Positions 16,032 through 25,834 of a stretch of 64,000 nt of DNA are shown piece by piece (positions within the stretch are counted from its first letter, which is position 1; each line of letters begins with the position of its first letter). Under the pieces are notes generated by a model. The model saw nothing but the letters and a program-made list of their open reading frames with translations. It did not search any database and was not told the DNA's origin. The stretch comes from Paraburkholderia sp. D15 (lineage in GTDB: Bacteria > Pseudomonadota > Gammaproteobacteria > Burkholderiales > Burkholderiaceae): contig NZ_CP110395.1 of NCBI RefSeq assembly GCF_029910215.1, forward strand, positions 3,038,001-3,102,000, given 5' to 3'. The translations under genes were made by a program, and so were the position numbers.

Positions 16032-17423
16032 ATGAATAGCCCGACCCATCACTGGATCAAACGTCTCGCCGACCTTCGCAAGCCGGCCTATCTCGCGATT
16101 CCCGATCTGATCGAGGAAGACCTCGCCACGGGCCGGCTGCGTCCGCGCGACCGCCTGCCCGGTCTGCGCGATCTCGCCGAGGAACTCGCGCTGAACTACA
16201 CGACGGTCGCGCGCGCGTACGCGGAGGCTCGCAAGCGCGGCCTGCTCGATTCGCGCGCGGGCAGCGGCACGTTCGTGCGCGGGCGCACCGCGACCTTGCC
16301 GCTCACGGGCGGCAGCAGCATCGAAATGTCGATGAACACGCCGCCCGAACCGCCCGACTACGCGAACCGTTTGCGCGACTCGGCCGCGCGCCGCATGGCC
16401 GAGTGCGACCCTTACCAGTTGCTGCGTTATCAGGACTTCGGCGGATCGGCCGCCGATCGCGACGCGGGCGCCGCGTGGCTGCGCCGCCGCGTGCCGCACG
16501 CGGATGCGCAGAACGTGCTGGTGTGTCCCGGCATTCACAGCGCGCTGGTGGCGCTGGTGTCGCAACTCGCGCGGCCCGGCGGCACGATCTGTCTCGACAC
16601 GCTCGCGTATCCGGGCATCAAGGCGATCGCCGCGCAACTCGGCGTGCGTCTGCAGGCGCTGCCGCGCGACGACGAAGGCCCGCTCGCGCACGCGTTCGAA
16701 GCGCTCTGCAAAACCGACAAGCCGTGCGCGTTCTATTGCAATCCGACCTTGCAGAATCCGAGCACGCTGACGCTCACGCACCAGCGCCGCGAGGCGCTGG
16801 CCGATGTCGCGCTGCGCTACAGCGTGCCGCTCATCGAGGACGACGCGTATGCGATGCTGCCGCACGGCGCGCCCGATGCGCTCGCCACGCTCGCGCCCGA
16901 GTTGACCTACTACGTGACGGGTATGTCGAAGAGTTTCGGCGCCGGCTTGCGCGTCGCCCATCTGCATGCGCCGACGCCCCGGCAAACGCAGCGTCTGGCC
17001 GGCGCGCTGCGCGCGACCACCGTGATGGCGAGTCCGTTCACGGTGACGCTCGCCACGCAATGGATCGTCGACGGCACCGCGCTCGACATGCTCAACGCGA
17101 TCCGTCACGAGTCGCGCGCGCGTCAGGCGATCGCCGCGCGGCAACTCGAAGCGTGGCCGTTCGACGCGCATCCGGACGGTTTTCATCTATGGCTGCCGGT
17201 GCCCGCGGCGAGCGGCTGGAGCGCATCCGAACTCGCGCTGCAATTGCGCAACCAGGGCATCGCCGCCGTCGCGGGCGCGGCATTCTCGACCGATGGGAAT
17301 CCGCCCAACGCGATGCGCGTATGCCTCGGCGGTTCGAAGACGCGCGACGAATGCGCCGAGGCCTTGCATATCGTCGCGGAGACGCTCGACCATCCGCATC
17401 ATCTGCACTCGCCGGTGATGTAG
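16032..17423 (+). CDS. MocR-family regulator (GntR wHTH fused to PLP aminotransferase fold)
   Basis: A 463-residue transcription factor. Residues 10-85 form a GntR winged helix (RPRDRLPGLRDLAEELALNYTTVARAY). The rest is a fold-type I aminotransferase domain with the PLP lysine at Lys300 in TGMSKSFGAG and IEDDAYAMLPHGAP upstream. MocR proteins use PLP and an amino compound as inducer. The ATG at 16032 begins the family-typical N-terminus. It is divergent from the Nit1C operon and is the natural candidate to control it, in place of the Fis-type NitA described in other bacteria. The inducer is unknown. Confidence 0.92.
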   Translation: MNSPTHHWIKRLADLRKPAYLAIPDLIEEDLATGRLRPRDRLPGLRDLAEELALNYTTVARAYAEARKRGLLDSRAGSGTFVRGRTATLPLTGGSSIEMSMNTPPEPPDYANRLRDSAARRMAECDPYQLLRYQDFGGSAADRDAGAAWLRRRVPHADAQNVLVCPGIHSALVALVSQLARPGGTICLDTLAYPGIKAIAAQLGVRLQALPRDDEGPLAHAFEALCKTDKPCAFYCNPTLQNPSTLTLTHQRREALADVALRYSVPLIEDDAYAMLPHGAPDALATLAPELTYYVTGMSKSFGAGLRVAHLHAPTPRQTQRLAGALRATTVMASPFTVTLATQWIVDGTALDMLNAIRHESRARQAIAARQLEAWPFDAHPDGFHLWLPVPAASGWSASELALQLRNQGIAAVAGAAFSTDGNPPNAMRVCLGGSKTRDECAEALHIVAETLDHPHHLHSPVM

Positions 17424-17817
17424 ACCGATCTGTCTTCGCGGATTTTCGATGCGTCTTCGACGGGTCTTCGTCGGGTCTAGGACGGGTCTTCGTCGGGTCT
17501 AGGACGGGTCTTCGTCGACTTGCACGCGTTATCGTCAGACGAATACAACGCTTCGTGACCGGTGCAGCAGCTCGCCACGCCTTGCGCCATGCGGGTTTCC
17601 GCGCATGCTGAAAAGATCCGCGCGACGAAAAATTTTGTGTAGGATCGCGCCCAGCCGCCACAAGCGGCTCACGGGCGGCTCGCCGGCAGGTTTCCAGGGC
17701 CGCTGTCACAAACTGAAAGCATTACCTGCTCAAGTCCCAACTGCTCACGCCGTATACCTCCATGAGGCGCCCGCTTCACCGACTACGGCTCACTGCTCAC
17801 TCCGAAAGACTCCCGAC
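17424..17817. other. Intergenic region between mocR and the chemoreceptor
   Basis: About 394 bases without a convincing gene. It begins with a tandem repeat (17459-17517, listed separately). The remainder holds the presumed promoter of the chemoreceptor gene. The sequence ACTCCGAAAGACTCCCGAC just before the ATG shows only a weak Shine-Dalgarno. Confidence 0.5.
17459..17517. repeat. 22-bp tandem repeat, about 2.7 copies
   Basis: Perfect copies occupy 17459-17480 and 17481-17502, with a partial third copy (15 bases) to 17517. Each copy is built from GACGGGTCTTC followed by GTCGGGTCTAG, themselves near-duplicates. The array sits just after the mocR stop. It may be a slippage-generated minisatellite. 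Confidence 0.85.
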
Positions 17818-19617
17818 ATGTTCTCTACCATTCGCGCGCGCATCGTCGCCCTGTGCGTCGCCATCGTTGTGGTTGCACTCGCCACCAACGCGGCGCTCAA
17901 CTATGTCGTCGCCAATTCGTACAACGCCGACGCGATCGAAAGCAGTCTGAATGCAGTCGAAAGCGGTCACGCGGACGGGATCGACGACTGGGTCGTCACG
18001 CACAGCCAGATGATCAAGTCGTTGCAGGACACGGTGCTGCAACCCGATCCGACCGCGGCGCTCAAGCAGATCGCCGCCGCGGGCAAGTTCACCAACGTGT
18101 ACGTGGGCTATGCGGACAAGACCACCAAATTCTCCGACCCCGCCGGCATTCCGCCCGACTACGATCCGACCAGCCGTCCGTGGTACAAGCAGGCCGCCGC
18201 CGCGGGCAAGCCGGTCGTCACGCCGCCGTACGTCGACGTGGGCACGGGCAAGCTGGTGGTCGCGTTCGCGGTGCCGGTGGTGCGCGACGGCGCGGTCAAG
18301 GGCGTGGTCTCCGGCGACGTCGCGATGGACAGCGTGATCGCCAACGTCAAGGCGATTCATCCGACGCCCGCGAGCTTCGGCATGTTGATCGACGCGAGCG
18401 GTCATATCGTCGCGCATCCGGATGCGAAGCTGACCCTGAAGCCGGTCTCCGATATCGCCCCGGCCCTGACCAGCGACAAACTGGCGGCGCTGTTCGGCGC
18501 CGAGCATCCGCTCGAAGTCGACGTGAACGGCAGCGCCAAACTGCTGCGCGCCCAGGCGATTCCGGGCACCGACTGGTACGCGGTGGTCGCGCTCGACAAG
18601 GCCGAAGCGACCGCCGGCATGCGTTCGCTGCTGACCGCCTCGCTGATCGCGCTGATCGTGATCGCCGGCATCGCGGCCGCGATCGTGGCCGCGGTCACCG
18701 CCGTGTCGTTCAAGCGCCTGTCGAACGTGCGCGACGCGATGGACGCGATCGGCTCGGGCGAAGGCGATCTGACCCAGCGTCTGCCGGCCGAAGGCAACGA
18801 CGAAGTCGCGCAGATCGCGCGCTCGTTCAACACCTTCATCGACAAACTGAGCCACGTGATGCGGCAGATTCGCGACGCGAGCGAATCGGTGCGTGTCGCC
18901 GCGAATGAAATCGCCGCGGGCAACGTCGATCTGTCGGGCCGCACCGAATCGGCGGCGGCGAGCCTGCAGCAAACGGCCGCATCGATGGAAGAAATTACGT
19001 CGACCGTCACGCAGTCGGCGAGCGCCGCGAAGCAGGCCGACGACTCCGCCGTCTCCGCATCGCATGTCGCATCTCGCGGCGGCGTGGTGATCGCCGAAGT
19101 GATTACGACTATGGGCGAAATCGAACACGCGTCGGTGAAGATCGCCGATATCATCGGCGTGATCGATGGGATCGCGTTCCAGACCAACATTCTCGCGTTG
19201 AACGCGGCGGTGGAAGCAGCCCGTGCCGGCGAACAGGGCCGCGGTTTCGCGGTCGTGGCCGGTGAAGTGCGCAGCCTCGCGCAACGCAGCGCGCAGGCCG
19301 CCAAGGAAATCAAGGCGCTGATCGAATCGACGGTGGCAAGCGTCACGTCGGGCTCGGGTCAGGTGCGCCAGGCCGGCGAGACGATGACCGAAATCGTCAG
19401 CAACGTCGCCAACGTGACCACCATCATCTCCGAGATCACTCAGGCCGCGAACGAACAGACGCGCGGCATTCAGGAAGTGAATCGCGCGGTCAGCCAGCTC
19501 GACGAAATGGTTCAGCAGAACGCCGCGCTGGTCGAGCAATCGACCGCGGCCGCCGCCGCATTGCAAAGCCAGGCGGTAAGCCTCGCGGGCGCGGTCACGC
19601 AATTCAAGCTGGACTAA
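17818..19617 (+). CDS. Methyl-accepting chemotaxis protein with dCache sensor
   Basis: A 599-residue transmembrane chemoreceptor. TM1 spans about residues 8-28. A periplasmic dCache_1 domain follows ([19 protein letters not shown], then VVFAVPVV-type strand and GDVAMDSVI). TM2 is near 278-305 ([18 protein letters not shown]), then HAMP and a cytoplasmic signalling hairpin with [20 protein letters not shown]. There is no C-terminal CheR-tethering pentapeptide. dCache receptors of this type commonly sense amino acids or organic acids. The start at 17818 was chosen because TM1 follows directly. The next chemoreceptor gene begins 40 bases downstream, so the two may be co-transcribed. Confidence 0.93.
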   Translation: MFSTIRARIVALCVAIVVVALATNAALNYVVANSYNADAIESSLNAVESGHADGIDDWVVTHSQMIKSLQDTVLQPDPTAALKQIAAAGKFTNVYVGYADKTTKFSDPAGIPPDYDPTSRPWYKQAAAAGKPVVTPPYVDVGTGKLVVAFAVPVVRDGAVKGVVSGDVAMDSVIANVKAIHPTPASFGMLIDASGHIVAHPDAKLTLKPVSDIAPALTSDKLAALFGAEHPLEVDVNGSAKLLRAQAIPGTDWYAVVALDKAEATAGMRSLLTASLIALIVIAGIAAAIVAAVTAVSFKRLSNVRDAMDAIGSGEGDLTQRLPAEGNDEVAQIARSFNTFIDKLSHVMRQIRDASESVRVAANEIAAGNVDLSGRTESAAASLQQTAASMEEITSTVTQSASAAKQADDSAVSASHVASRGGVVIAEVITTMGEIEHASVKIADIIGVIDGIAFQTNILALNAAVEAARAGEQGRGFAVVAGEVRSLAQRSAQAAKEIKALIESTVASVTSGSGQVRQAGETMTEIVSNVANVTTIISEITQAANEQTRGIQEVNRAVSQLDEMVQQNAALVEQSTAAAAALQSQAVSLAGAVTQFKLD

Positions 19618-19657
19618 CAAGAAACACGTACTACCGGTAAGCCGAAGGAAAATCGCA

Positions 19658-21238
19658 GTGACGTTTTATCGCAATCTGAAAATCGCCATCAAGCTGGCGT
19701 TGCTTGGCGCGGTGCTGCTCGCCGCGACCACGGTAGTCGGCCTCGAAGGCTGGCACGCGCTGACGCAAACCCACGCGTTGCAGGTGCAGTCCGCGCAGAC
19801 CTTGACGCAATACGCGCAAGCCGCCGATACGGCGCGCGTCGCGCAGGTCGAATTCAAGAAGCAGGTGCAGGAATGGAAAGACCTGCTGCTGCGCGGCGCG
19901 GACCCGGCGGCGTTCGCGAAGTATCGTGACGCATTCAATCAGGAAGGCGGCACGACCCACGCCGCGCTCACGCAATTGAAGGATCAGTTGAGCGCGCTCG
20001 GCGCGAACGCGGACGGCGTCGACAAGGCGCTCGCCACCCATGCGTCGCTGCAGGACAGCTACCTGGAAGCGCTCAAGCATTACGACGCCGCCGATCCGAA
20101 TACCGCGCACGTGGTCGACGGACTCGTCAAGGGTATCGACCGCGCGCCGACGGCCGCGATCGACGACATCGTCGCGTCGGTGATGCGTCAGGCGCAGGAG
20201 TCGAACGTGCGTACCACCGAAGCGGCGCAAAGCGCGTACACCCTCGCGTGCGTGCTGCTGTTGACGGTGGTGCTCGCCTCGCTCGGCGTCGGCGCGTTCG
20301 CGGTGTGGTTCCTCAGCCGCAGCATCACCGTGCCGGTCAAGCAGGCAGTCGGCGTCGCGCAAGCGGTGGCGGCCGGCGATCTGCGCGCGGATGTCGCCGT
20401 GATGAGCCGCGACGAAACCGGCCAGTTGCTCGTCGCGCTGAACGAGATGAATCATCGCTTGCGGCATATCGTCAGCGAGATCCGCGAAGGCGCGCACACC
20501 ATCTCGTCGGCCACCCAGGAAATCGCCGCGGGCAACCTCGACCTCTCCGCCCGCACCGAGGAACAGGCCGCGTCGCTCGAGGAAACCGCCGCGTCGATGC
20601 AGCATTTCACCGACTCGGTTCAGCGCAACGCGGACAACGCGCGCGAAGCCACCTCGCTCGCGCAAACCGCCGCGCAAGCCGCGCGCGAAGGCGGCGTGGT
20701 GATGAGCGACGCGGTGCGCACCATGGATCAGATCAACGTCGCGTCCAAACGGATCGTCGATATCATCGCGGTGGTCGAGGCGATCTCCGCGCAGACCAAC
20801 ATTCTCGCGCTCAATGCCGCGGTCGAAGCGGCACGGGCCGGCGCCCAGGGTCGCGGGTTCGCGGTGGTGGCGAGCGAAGTGCGCAGTCTCGCGCAGCGTT
20901 CGGCCGATGCCGCACGCGAGATCAAGACGCTGATTCGCGAATCGGTCGCGACGATCGATGCCGGCACCGAACTGATCAATCGCGCGAGTACGACGATGGA
21001 AGGCGTGGTGCAGAGCGCGGGCAGCGTGACGCGTATCGTCGAATCGATCGCGACGGCCAGTGTCGATCAGGCGACGGGTATCGCCGAAGTCAACGACGCG
21101 GTCAACCAGATGGACCAGGTCACGCAAAGCAACGCGGCGCTGGTCGAGCAGGCCGCGGCGGCCGCCGACTCGGTGCAGAGCAAGGCATCCGGGCTGGTGC
21201 AGAGCGTGAGCTTTTTTCAGTTGGGCGCGGCCGCCTGA
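19658..21238 (+). CDS. Methyl-accepting chemotaxis protein, 4-helix-bundle type
   Basis: A 526-residue chemoreceptor starting with GTG, supported by GAAGGA 7 to 12 bases upstream. TM1 covers about 11-30, the periplasmic part (31-190) is all-helical and Tar-like, and TM2 is near 192-215. HAMP and the conserved tip ([20 protein letters not shown]) follow. It ends in SFFQLGAAA without a NWETF-like tail. The ligand is unknown. It lies close behind another receptor gene on the same strand. Confidence 0.93.
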   Translation: MTFYRNLKIAIKLALLGAVLLAATTVVGLEGWHALTQTHALQVQSAQTLTQYAQAADTARVAQVEFKKQVQEWKDLLLRGADPAAFAKYRDAFNQEGGTTHAALTQLKDQLSALGANADGVDKALATHASLQDSYLEALKHYDAADPNTAHVVDGLVKGIDRAPTAAIDDIVASVMRQAQESNVRTTEAAQSAYTLACVLLLTVVLASLGVGAFAVWFLSRSITVPVKQAVGVAQAVAAGDLRADVAVMSRDETGQLLVALNEMNHRLRHIVSEIREGAHTISSATQEIAAGNLDLSARTEEQAASLEETAASMQHFTDSVQRNADNAREATSLAQTAAQAAREGGVVMSDAVRTMDQINVASKRIVDIIAVVEAISAQTNILALNAAVEAARAGAQGRGFAVVASEVRSLAQRSADAAREIKTLIRESVATIDAGTELINRASTTMEGVVQSAGSVTRIVESIATASVDQATGIAEVNDAVNQMDQVTQSNAALVEQAAAAADSVQSKASGLVQSVSFFQLGAAA

Positions 21239-21259
21239 CGAACCGGACCGCCTGACACA

Positions 21260-21646
21260 TCAGGATTCGAAATCGAGCCCGCCGATCAACGCGACGGGCT
21301 CGCCCTGCGTATGCGACACGAAGTCCAGCTCGCGCGCATGGGTCCACGCGGCGAGCTTGCGCGGCAGCGCGGCCAGATAGCCCGCGAAGCGCGCCTCCCC
21401 CTCCTCGCCCATCAAGCGTTCGATCTCGTCGCTGTCCCACGTCAGATACAGATTCAGCGGATGCGCGTAATGCGCGTGGCCGGTGCCCTCAAGCAGCGCG
21501 GCATGAATCCGCACTCGGGTGGGATGCCCATGACCGCCGTACGGCAGCACGTCGGTCTGTACGTTCGCGGCCAGGCAGGCGGCGATCGCCGCCGCGATGC
21601 GCGGCGCGAACTGTTGGTCGAAACGGGCGGCACTCTCCGGACGCAT
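21260..21646 (-). CDS. Uncharacterised Burkholderia-type protein (possibly DUF5594)
   Basis: A 128-residue protein without signal or membrane segment. The start MRPESAARFDQQFAPRIAA is preferred over a start 16 residues further upstream. Visible features are YGGHGHPTRVRIHAALLEG and YLTWDSDEIERLMGEEG. It resembles a small family seen in Burkholderiaceae that I associate with DUF5594, but this was not checked. It converges on the chemoreceptor genes. Function unknown. Confidence 0.65.
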   Translation of the reverse strand: MRPESAARFDQQFAPRIAAAIAACLAANVQTDVLPYGGHGHPTRVRIHAALLEGTGHAHYAHPLNLYLTWDSDEIERLMGEEGEARFAGYLAALPRKLAAWTHARELDFVSHTQGEPVALIGGLDFES

Positions 21647-21767
21647 GGCGATCTCCGACACTCTGCTCGATGAGCGAAGCATCGTAGCATGCACGCCGGA
21701 TCGAACTTGTTGCCCTCACAGGGGTTTCCTATAATCCGCCGCTGGACCCAACAACAAGAGGCAGTGA

Positions 21768-22913
21768 ATGTCGACTCTCCGGCTGAAAACCCGGCTGCAT
21801 CCCCGTATCGCGCTGTTGCTCGCCGCCGGCTGCATCGGCACGCACGCGATGGCGGCCGACCTGATCGCGACGAAATCCGGCGTGATGTGCGTGTCGCCGC
21901 AAGCGCTCGCGCAACTCACGCTGCCCAACGGCGAGAGCCGCAGTCACGGTGCGTCGGCCACGCCTGAACAACTGGCGCAGGCGCAAGCCGGCGGTTGCAT
22001 CGACATTCAACCGGGTATCACGGTCAGCGTGGTGAGCGCGCGCAAGAATACGTCGGTGGTCACGTATCAGCGGCCGGGCGCGACGGCACGCGACACCTTC
22101 GTGATTCCGAACATCGATTTCTCGCCGGTGTTCGCCGACGATACGGCGGCGCAGCCGGGTGCGAATGTTCAGGCGACGGCGCAGGCATCGGCAGCAGCAT
22201 CCAAAGCCGCAACGACCGCAACGCCGGCATCGGCATCGACCACCGCCCCGCCCGCCGGCTACCACGTCGTGCAACGCGTGCCAGGCGCTGACGGCGATTC
22301 CATCGAACTGCTCGAAGACGAGCGCGTGACGCCGGCGCTGCAAAAACAGCTGTGGGGCACCGGTGAATCGCAGGAAGCGCTGCCCGGCAACGATCCGAAG
22401 CCGCTCGCGAAGGCGCAGCTGCGTCTGGTGTCGGCGGCGGGCGCGATCGCGGCCACGCGGCAACTCGACTATCCGCTCGCGCGCGTCGAACCCGCGCCGC
22501 TTCATGGCTTGCCCGGCCCCGCGTTGTTCCTGACCGTCGATGCCAGCGCGCCGATGGGTTCCTACAGCGGCCCCGCGACGGAGGTTTTGATGCCGGCGCG
22601 GCAGTCCCTCGACACGGTGCGATACACCGGCGCCGACGGCAGGAGCGGTTCGCTGATTCTGGCGCGAACCGGCAAGGCGGACTGGAAGATTTCGCCGGCG
22701 CGCAAAGGTCAAGGCGCACCCGACGAGATTCAGCAAGTGTCGAGCAGCCCGAACTTCGACAGCAAGAAGGCGAACAAGGATAGCGACGACGACTTCGTGA
22801 CGCGTTACGCGACCTTCCGTTTCGTCGACGGCAAATGGCAACTGGCGGAGCGTCAGCGGCCGGGTCTGTGGGAAAACGAAGGCGATTTCCCGAAGCGCAG
22901 TCTGTTTCCGTAA
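21768..22913 (+). CDS. Uncharacterised exported protein
   Basis: A 381-residue protein with a clear signal peptide (hydrophobic RIALLLAAGCIGTHAMA, cleavage near AMA-AD), so probably periplasmic or outer-membrane associated. The mature part has a Thr/Ala-rich linker near residues 130-165 (ASAAASKAATTATPASAS) and no domain I recognise. The C-terminal half contains FRFVDGKWQLAERQRPGLW. The ATG at 21768 fits the signal peptide. It is transcribed alone between convergent and divergent neighbours. Function unknown. Confidence 0.75.
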   Translation: MSTLRLKTRLHPRIALLLAAGCIGTHAMAADLIATKSGVMCVSPQALAQLTLPNGESRSHGASATPEQLAQAQAGGCIDIQPGITVSVVSARKNTSVVTYQRPGATARDTFVIPNIDFSPVFADDTAAQPGANVQATAQASAAASKAATTATPASASTTAPPAGYHVVQRVPGADGDSIELLEDERVTPALQKQLWGTGESQEALPGNDPKPLAKAQLRLVSAAGAIAATRQLDYPLARVEPAPLHGLPGPALFLTVDASAPMGSYSGPATEVLMPARQSLDTVRYTGADGRSGSLILARTGKADWKISPARKGQGAPDEIQQVSSSPNFDSKKANKDSDDDFVTRYATFRFVDGKWQLAERQRPGLWENEGDFPKRSLFP

Positions 22914-22931
22914 TACTGAATCGAAGCGAAG

Positions 22932-22979
22932 CGGTGTGACGCAGTATTCGCCGTACTACATCACACCCGCGTCACACCG
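22932..22979. terminator. Inverted repeat between convergent genes
   Basis: CGGTGTGACGC and GCGTCACACCG are perfect 11-base arms with a 26-base spacer. The right arm overlaps the stop of the minus-strand ribbon-helix-helix gene. It could act as a bidirectional terminator or mRNA 3' hairpin. There is no U-tract. Confidence 0.45.
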
Positions 22980-23367
22980 TCTTCAGCATCCGCGGCCGTG
23001 AGTCGTTCACGGCCGCCGCCAGCTCCGGCGCCGGCTCGGCCAGGCCCGCGCCCTTCTCCGTGCGCATCGACAGATAGCGCAGACAGCACACCCGCAGGAA
23101 CGACGCGAAGTTGGTCGGCATTTCGCCGCGCAACGCGATCAGTTCGTCGTAGAGCTTCACCGCAAACTGGCTGGTGGTCATGCTCTCGCGCGCGGCGATT
23201 TCGTGCAGCACGTCCCAGAACAGGTTTTCCAGCCGGACCGTCGTGATCACTCCGTGAATCCGCAACGAACGGGTGCGCGATTCATACAGGATCGGATCGG
23301 CGTTGATATAGACCCCACACATGACGTTTGCTCCCAGTTGCGCGGCGCGCGGCGGCGGCGCATTCAT
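22972..23367 (-). CDS. Ribbon-helix-helix domain protein
   Basis: A 131-residue protein. The middle part RIHGVITTVRLENLFWDVLHEIA, then MTTSQFAVKLYDEL, fits the RHH_4-type fold seen in small DNA-binding proteins. Met16 (MCGVYINADP) is a possible shorter start. It lies 75 bases after the GMC oxidoreductase gene on the same strand, so it may be the last gene of that operon. Its target is unknown. Confidence 0.7.
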   Translation of the reverse strand: MNAPPPRAAQLGANVMCGVYINADPILYESRTRSLRIHGVITTVRLENLFWDVLHEIAARESMTTSQFAVKLYDELIALRGEMPTNFASFLRVCCLRYLSMRTEKGAGLAEPAPELAAAVNDSRPRMLKTV

Positions 23368-23442
23368 CGCGCCGTCGCACGCTGCCGCTTGCCACGATGT
23401 ACCACTCGCGTACCACTCACGTACTATCCACGCACCATCGCG

Positions 23443-25029
23443 CTACACCGCGCGCTTGCCCATCTGCGCGGCGATGTGATCGGCCTGCCGGATCGCCAGC
23501 GTGACGATCGTCATGGTCGGATTTTCCGCCGCGCCGGTGGTGAACTGACTGCCGTCCGAGATGAACAGGTTCGACACCTCGTGCGTCTGGCCGAAGCTGT
23601 TGCACACGCCGTCGTCGGCACGCGCGCTCATGCGTGCGGTGCCGAGATTGTGCGTGGACGGATACGGCGGCACGCGATACACCGTCTTCGCGCCGGCCGC
23701 TTCGTACACCGCGCTGCCCTGCTTGAACGCATGCTCGCGCATCGCCTCGTCGTTCGGATGATCGTCGAAATGCACGTTGGCGACCGGCTGCCCGTACTGA
23801 TCCTTCACGTCCGTATTCAGGGTCACGCGGTTGCTGTCGCGCGGCATGTCCTCGCCGACGATCCACATGCCCGCCGTGTACGCATACTGATCCATCGCCT
23901 GCGTGAAGGTCGGCCCCCACGCGCCGGGGTTCAGGAAGGCCGCGTAAAACGGCAGGCCGAGCGAGATCGTCTCCATGTGATAGCCGCCCGCGAAGCCGCG
24001 CTGCGGATTGAACACCGCTTCGTCCTCGATGATGCCGGCCATCGTGGTGCCCTTGAACATGTCCACCTTGTCGTTGAACACCGCGTACACCGAGCCCGTG
24101 GTATGGCGCATGTAATTGCGGCCCACCTGCCCCGAACCGTTCGCCAGCCCCTGCGGAAATTTGCTGGAATGCGAGTTCAGCAGCAGACGCGGCGTCTCGA
24201 TCGAATTGCCGGCCACTGCGACGATACGCGCTTTCTGCCGCTGCAGCTTGCCGTTGCCGTCGTAGTACAGCACTTCCTTCGCCTTGCCGCGCGCATCGGT
24301 TTCGATCCGCACCACATGTGCCTGCGTGCGCAGTTCCATATGACCGGTAGCCTGCGCGCGCGGTAGCTCGGTGTATAGCGTCGACCATTTCGCGCCGGTC
24401 CGGCAGCCCTGAAAACAGAAGCCGCGCTGGAAACAATGCGAACGATCGTCGCGCACGATGCTGTTGATCGCCATGTGGCCGGTATTGCATTCCTTGTAGC
24501 CGACCTTGGTCGCGCCGGCCGACATCACCTTGAAGTTGTTGTTGCCCGGCAAACCCGGCAGACCGTTGGTGCGCGTGACGCCCATCTTCGCCTGTGCACG
24601 GTCGTAATACGGATCGAGTTCCTCGCGGGTGAGCGGCCAGTCGAGCAGGTTGGCGTCCTTGACATCGCCATAGGTGGTCTTCGCCTTGAACTCGTGCGGC
24701 TGGATGCGCAGGCTCGCGCCGGCCCAGTGCGTGGTCGTGCCGCCCACCGTCTTGCAGATCCACGCAGGCAGGTTCGGAAAGTCCTTCGCCACGCGCCACG
24801 TGCCCGAGGTCGTGCGTTTGTCGAGCCACGACAGCATCTGGAACGCGCCCCACTCGTCGGTGGTGAAATCGCCCTGCGTGTGCCACTTGCCGGCTTCGAG
24901 CACCACCACGTCGATGCCTTTCTGCGCGAGTTCGTTGGCCAGCGTGCCGCCGCCCGCGCCCGAGCCGATGATCACGACGACCTTGTCGTCGTTGTGCGAG
25001 AACCGCACCTTGTTGTTGTCCTGGTTCAT
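23443..25029 (-). CDS. GMC oxidoreductase, gluconate 2-dehydrogenase large-subunit-like
   Basis: A 528-residue FAD-dependent GMC-family enzyme. The FAD site is VVIIGSGAGGGTLANELA near residue 18, and the later histidine region THNLGTARMS matches the family's active site. It resembles the flavoprotein subunit of membrane gluconate or 2-keto-gluconate dehydrogenases, which oxidise sugar acids in the periplasm and feed electrons to ubiquinone. It has no signal of its own and would travel with the Tat-exported small subunit encoded 13 bases upstream. The usual third gene, a triheme cytochrome c, is not here. Confidence 0.87.
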   Translation of the reverse strand: MNQDNNKVRFSHNDDKVVVIIGSGAGGGTLANELAQKGIDVVVLEAGKWHTQGDFTTDEWGAFQMLSWLDKRTTSGTWRVAKDFPNLPAWICKTVGGTTTHWAGASLRIQPHEFKAKTTYGDVKDANLLDWPLTREELDPYYDRAQAKMGVTRTNGLPGLPGNNNFKVMSAGATKVGYKECNTGHMAINSIVRDDRSHCFQRGFCFQGCRTGAKWSTLYTELPRAQATGHMELRTQAHVVRIETDARGKAKEVLYYDGNGKLQRQKARIVAVAGNSIETPRLLLNSHSSKFPQGLANGSGQVGRNYMRHTTGSVYAVFNDKVDMFKGTTMAGIIEDEAVFNPQRGFAGGYHMETISLGLPFYAAFLNPGAWGPTFTQAMDQYAYTAGMWIVGEDMPRDSNRVTLNTDVKDQYGQPVANVHFDDHPNDEAMREHAFKQGSAVYEAAGAKTVYRVPPYPSTHNLGTARMSARADDGVCNSFGQTHEVSNLFISDGSQFTTGAAENPTMTIVTLAIRQADHIAAQMGKRAV

Positions 25030-25042
25030 GTCTCGTCTCCAG

Positions 25043-25720
25043 TCAGCTATCCGAGGGGATCGGGCCGCTATCCGCGGCGGGCGGGTTCGGCAGCCACGAC
25101 AGGCTGTCGAAGCCCTTGTACAGATACCCGCCGTCGCCCTCCGACGCGCCGTAGCCGAAATGCGCGTACGCCATCGTGTTCGCGTACAGCGAGACCACGG
25201 CCGTGCTGCGGATCGTGTTGAAGAACGGTGTGCCGGCCATCGCCGCGACGTCCTGCGCCTGCGCGGCGGCCCCGCGCTGGGTCCAGTCCGAGCCGGCTTG
25301 CGCGTCGAGTTGCTTGACGCCGTCCGCGAGTTGCCGGCGGATCGCGGGGTCCGCCTTCGCCTTCGCGTCGAGATCCTTGACCACCAGTGCGTAGACCGCG
25401 TTGTCAAGCGTCGGATGCGGATAGACCTGACGCGTGAACGCGAGGATCACTTCGCCCTGATGCGTGTCGAGTCCTTGCAGTTCGAGCGCCCACGCACGGC
25501 TCGGCGCGAGCGCCGACAGGATCGAGGACAGGGCCAGCGTCCCCATCAGCACGCCGGTGCCGCGCAGCAGTTCGCGGCGCGTCAGCGGAATGCGCAAGGC
25601 CGCCGAGGCCGCCTGCGCGGCGCGATGGGCATGATCGTGATCATGGTCGTGCGGGTGGGGATGAGGATGCGTGGGGCGTGCATGGTCGGACGCGACGATC
25701 GGAATGACCGTTGTTTTCAT
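25043..25720 (-). CDS. Gluconate 2-dehydrogenase subunit 3-like protein, Tat signal with His-rich leader
   Basis: A 225-residue protein with the twin-arginine motif LTRRELLRG (Arg48-Arg49) and hydrophobic GVLMGTLALSSILSALA, followed by a mature domain typical of gluconate 2-dehydrogenase subunit 3. Before the Tat motif is a stretch with nine histidines at residues 13-32 (THPHPHPHDHDHDHAH). This leader is unusually long and metal-binding in appearance, and would be lost on signal cleavage. The ATG at 25720 is the only start that keeps the RR motif. It precedes the GMC subunit gene by 13 bases; the two form a complex. Confidence 0.87.
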   Translation of the reverse strand: MKTTVIPIVASDHARPTHPHPHPHDHDHDHAHRAAQAASAALRIPLTRRELLRGTGVLMGTLALSSILSALAPSRAWALELQGLDTHQGEVILAFTRQVYPHPTLDNAVYALVVKDLDAKAKADPAIRRQLADGVKQLDAQAGSDWTQRGAAAQAQDVAAMAGTPFFNTIRSTAVVSLYANTMAYAHFGYGASEGDGGYLYKGFDSLSWLPNPPAADSGPIPSDS

Positions 25721-25834
25721 GTCTGTCTCCTTGTCGACCGGAGCGGCCGCTTTCGCTGCCGCTCCGGTCTTATGCAAACAACCTGCTGTGGGGGATAAAG
25801 CAACTACGCGCCGCGGCCGCCGGACTGATCTGTT

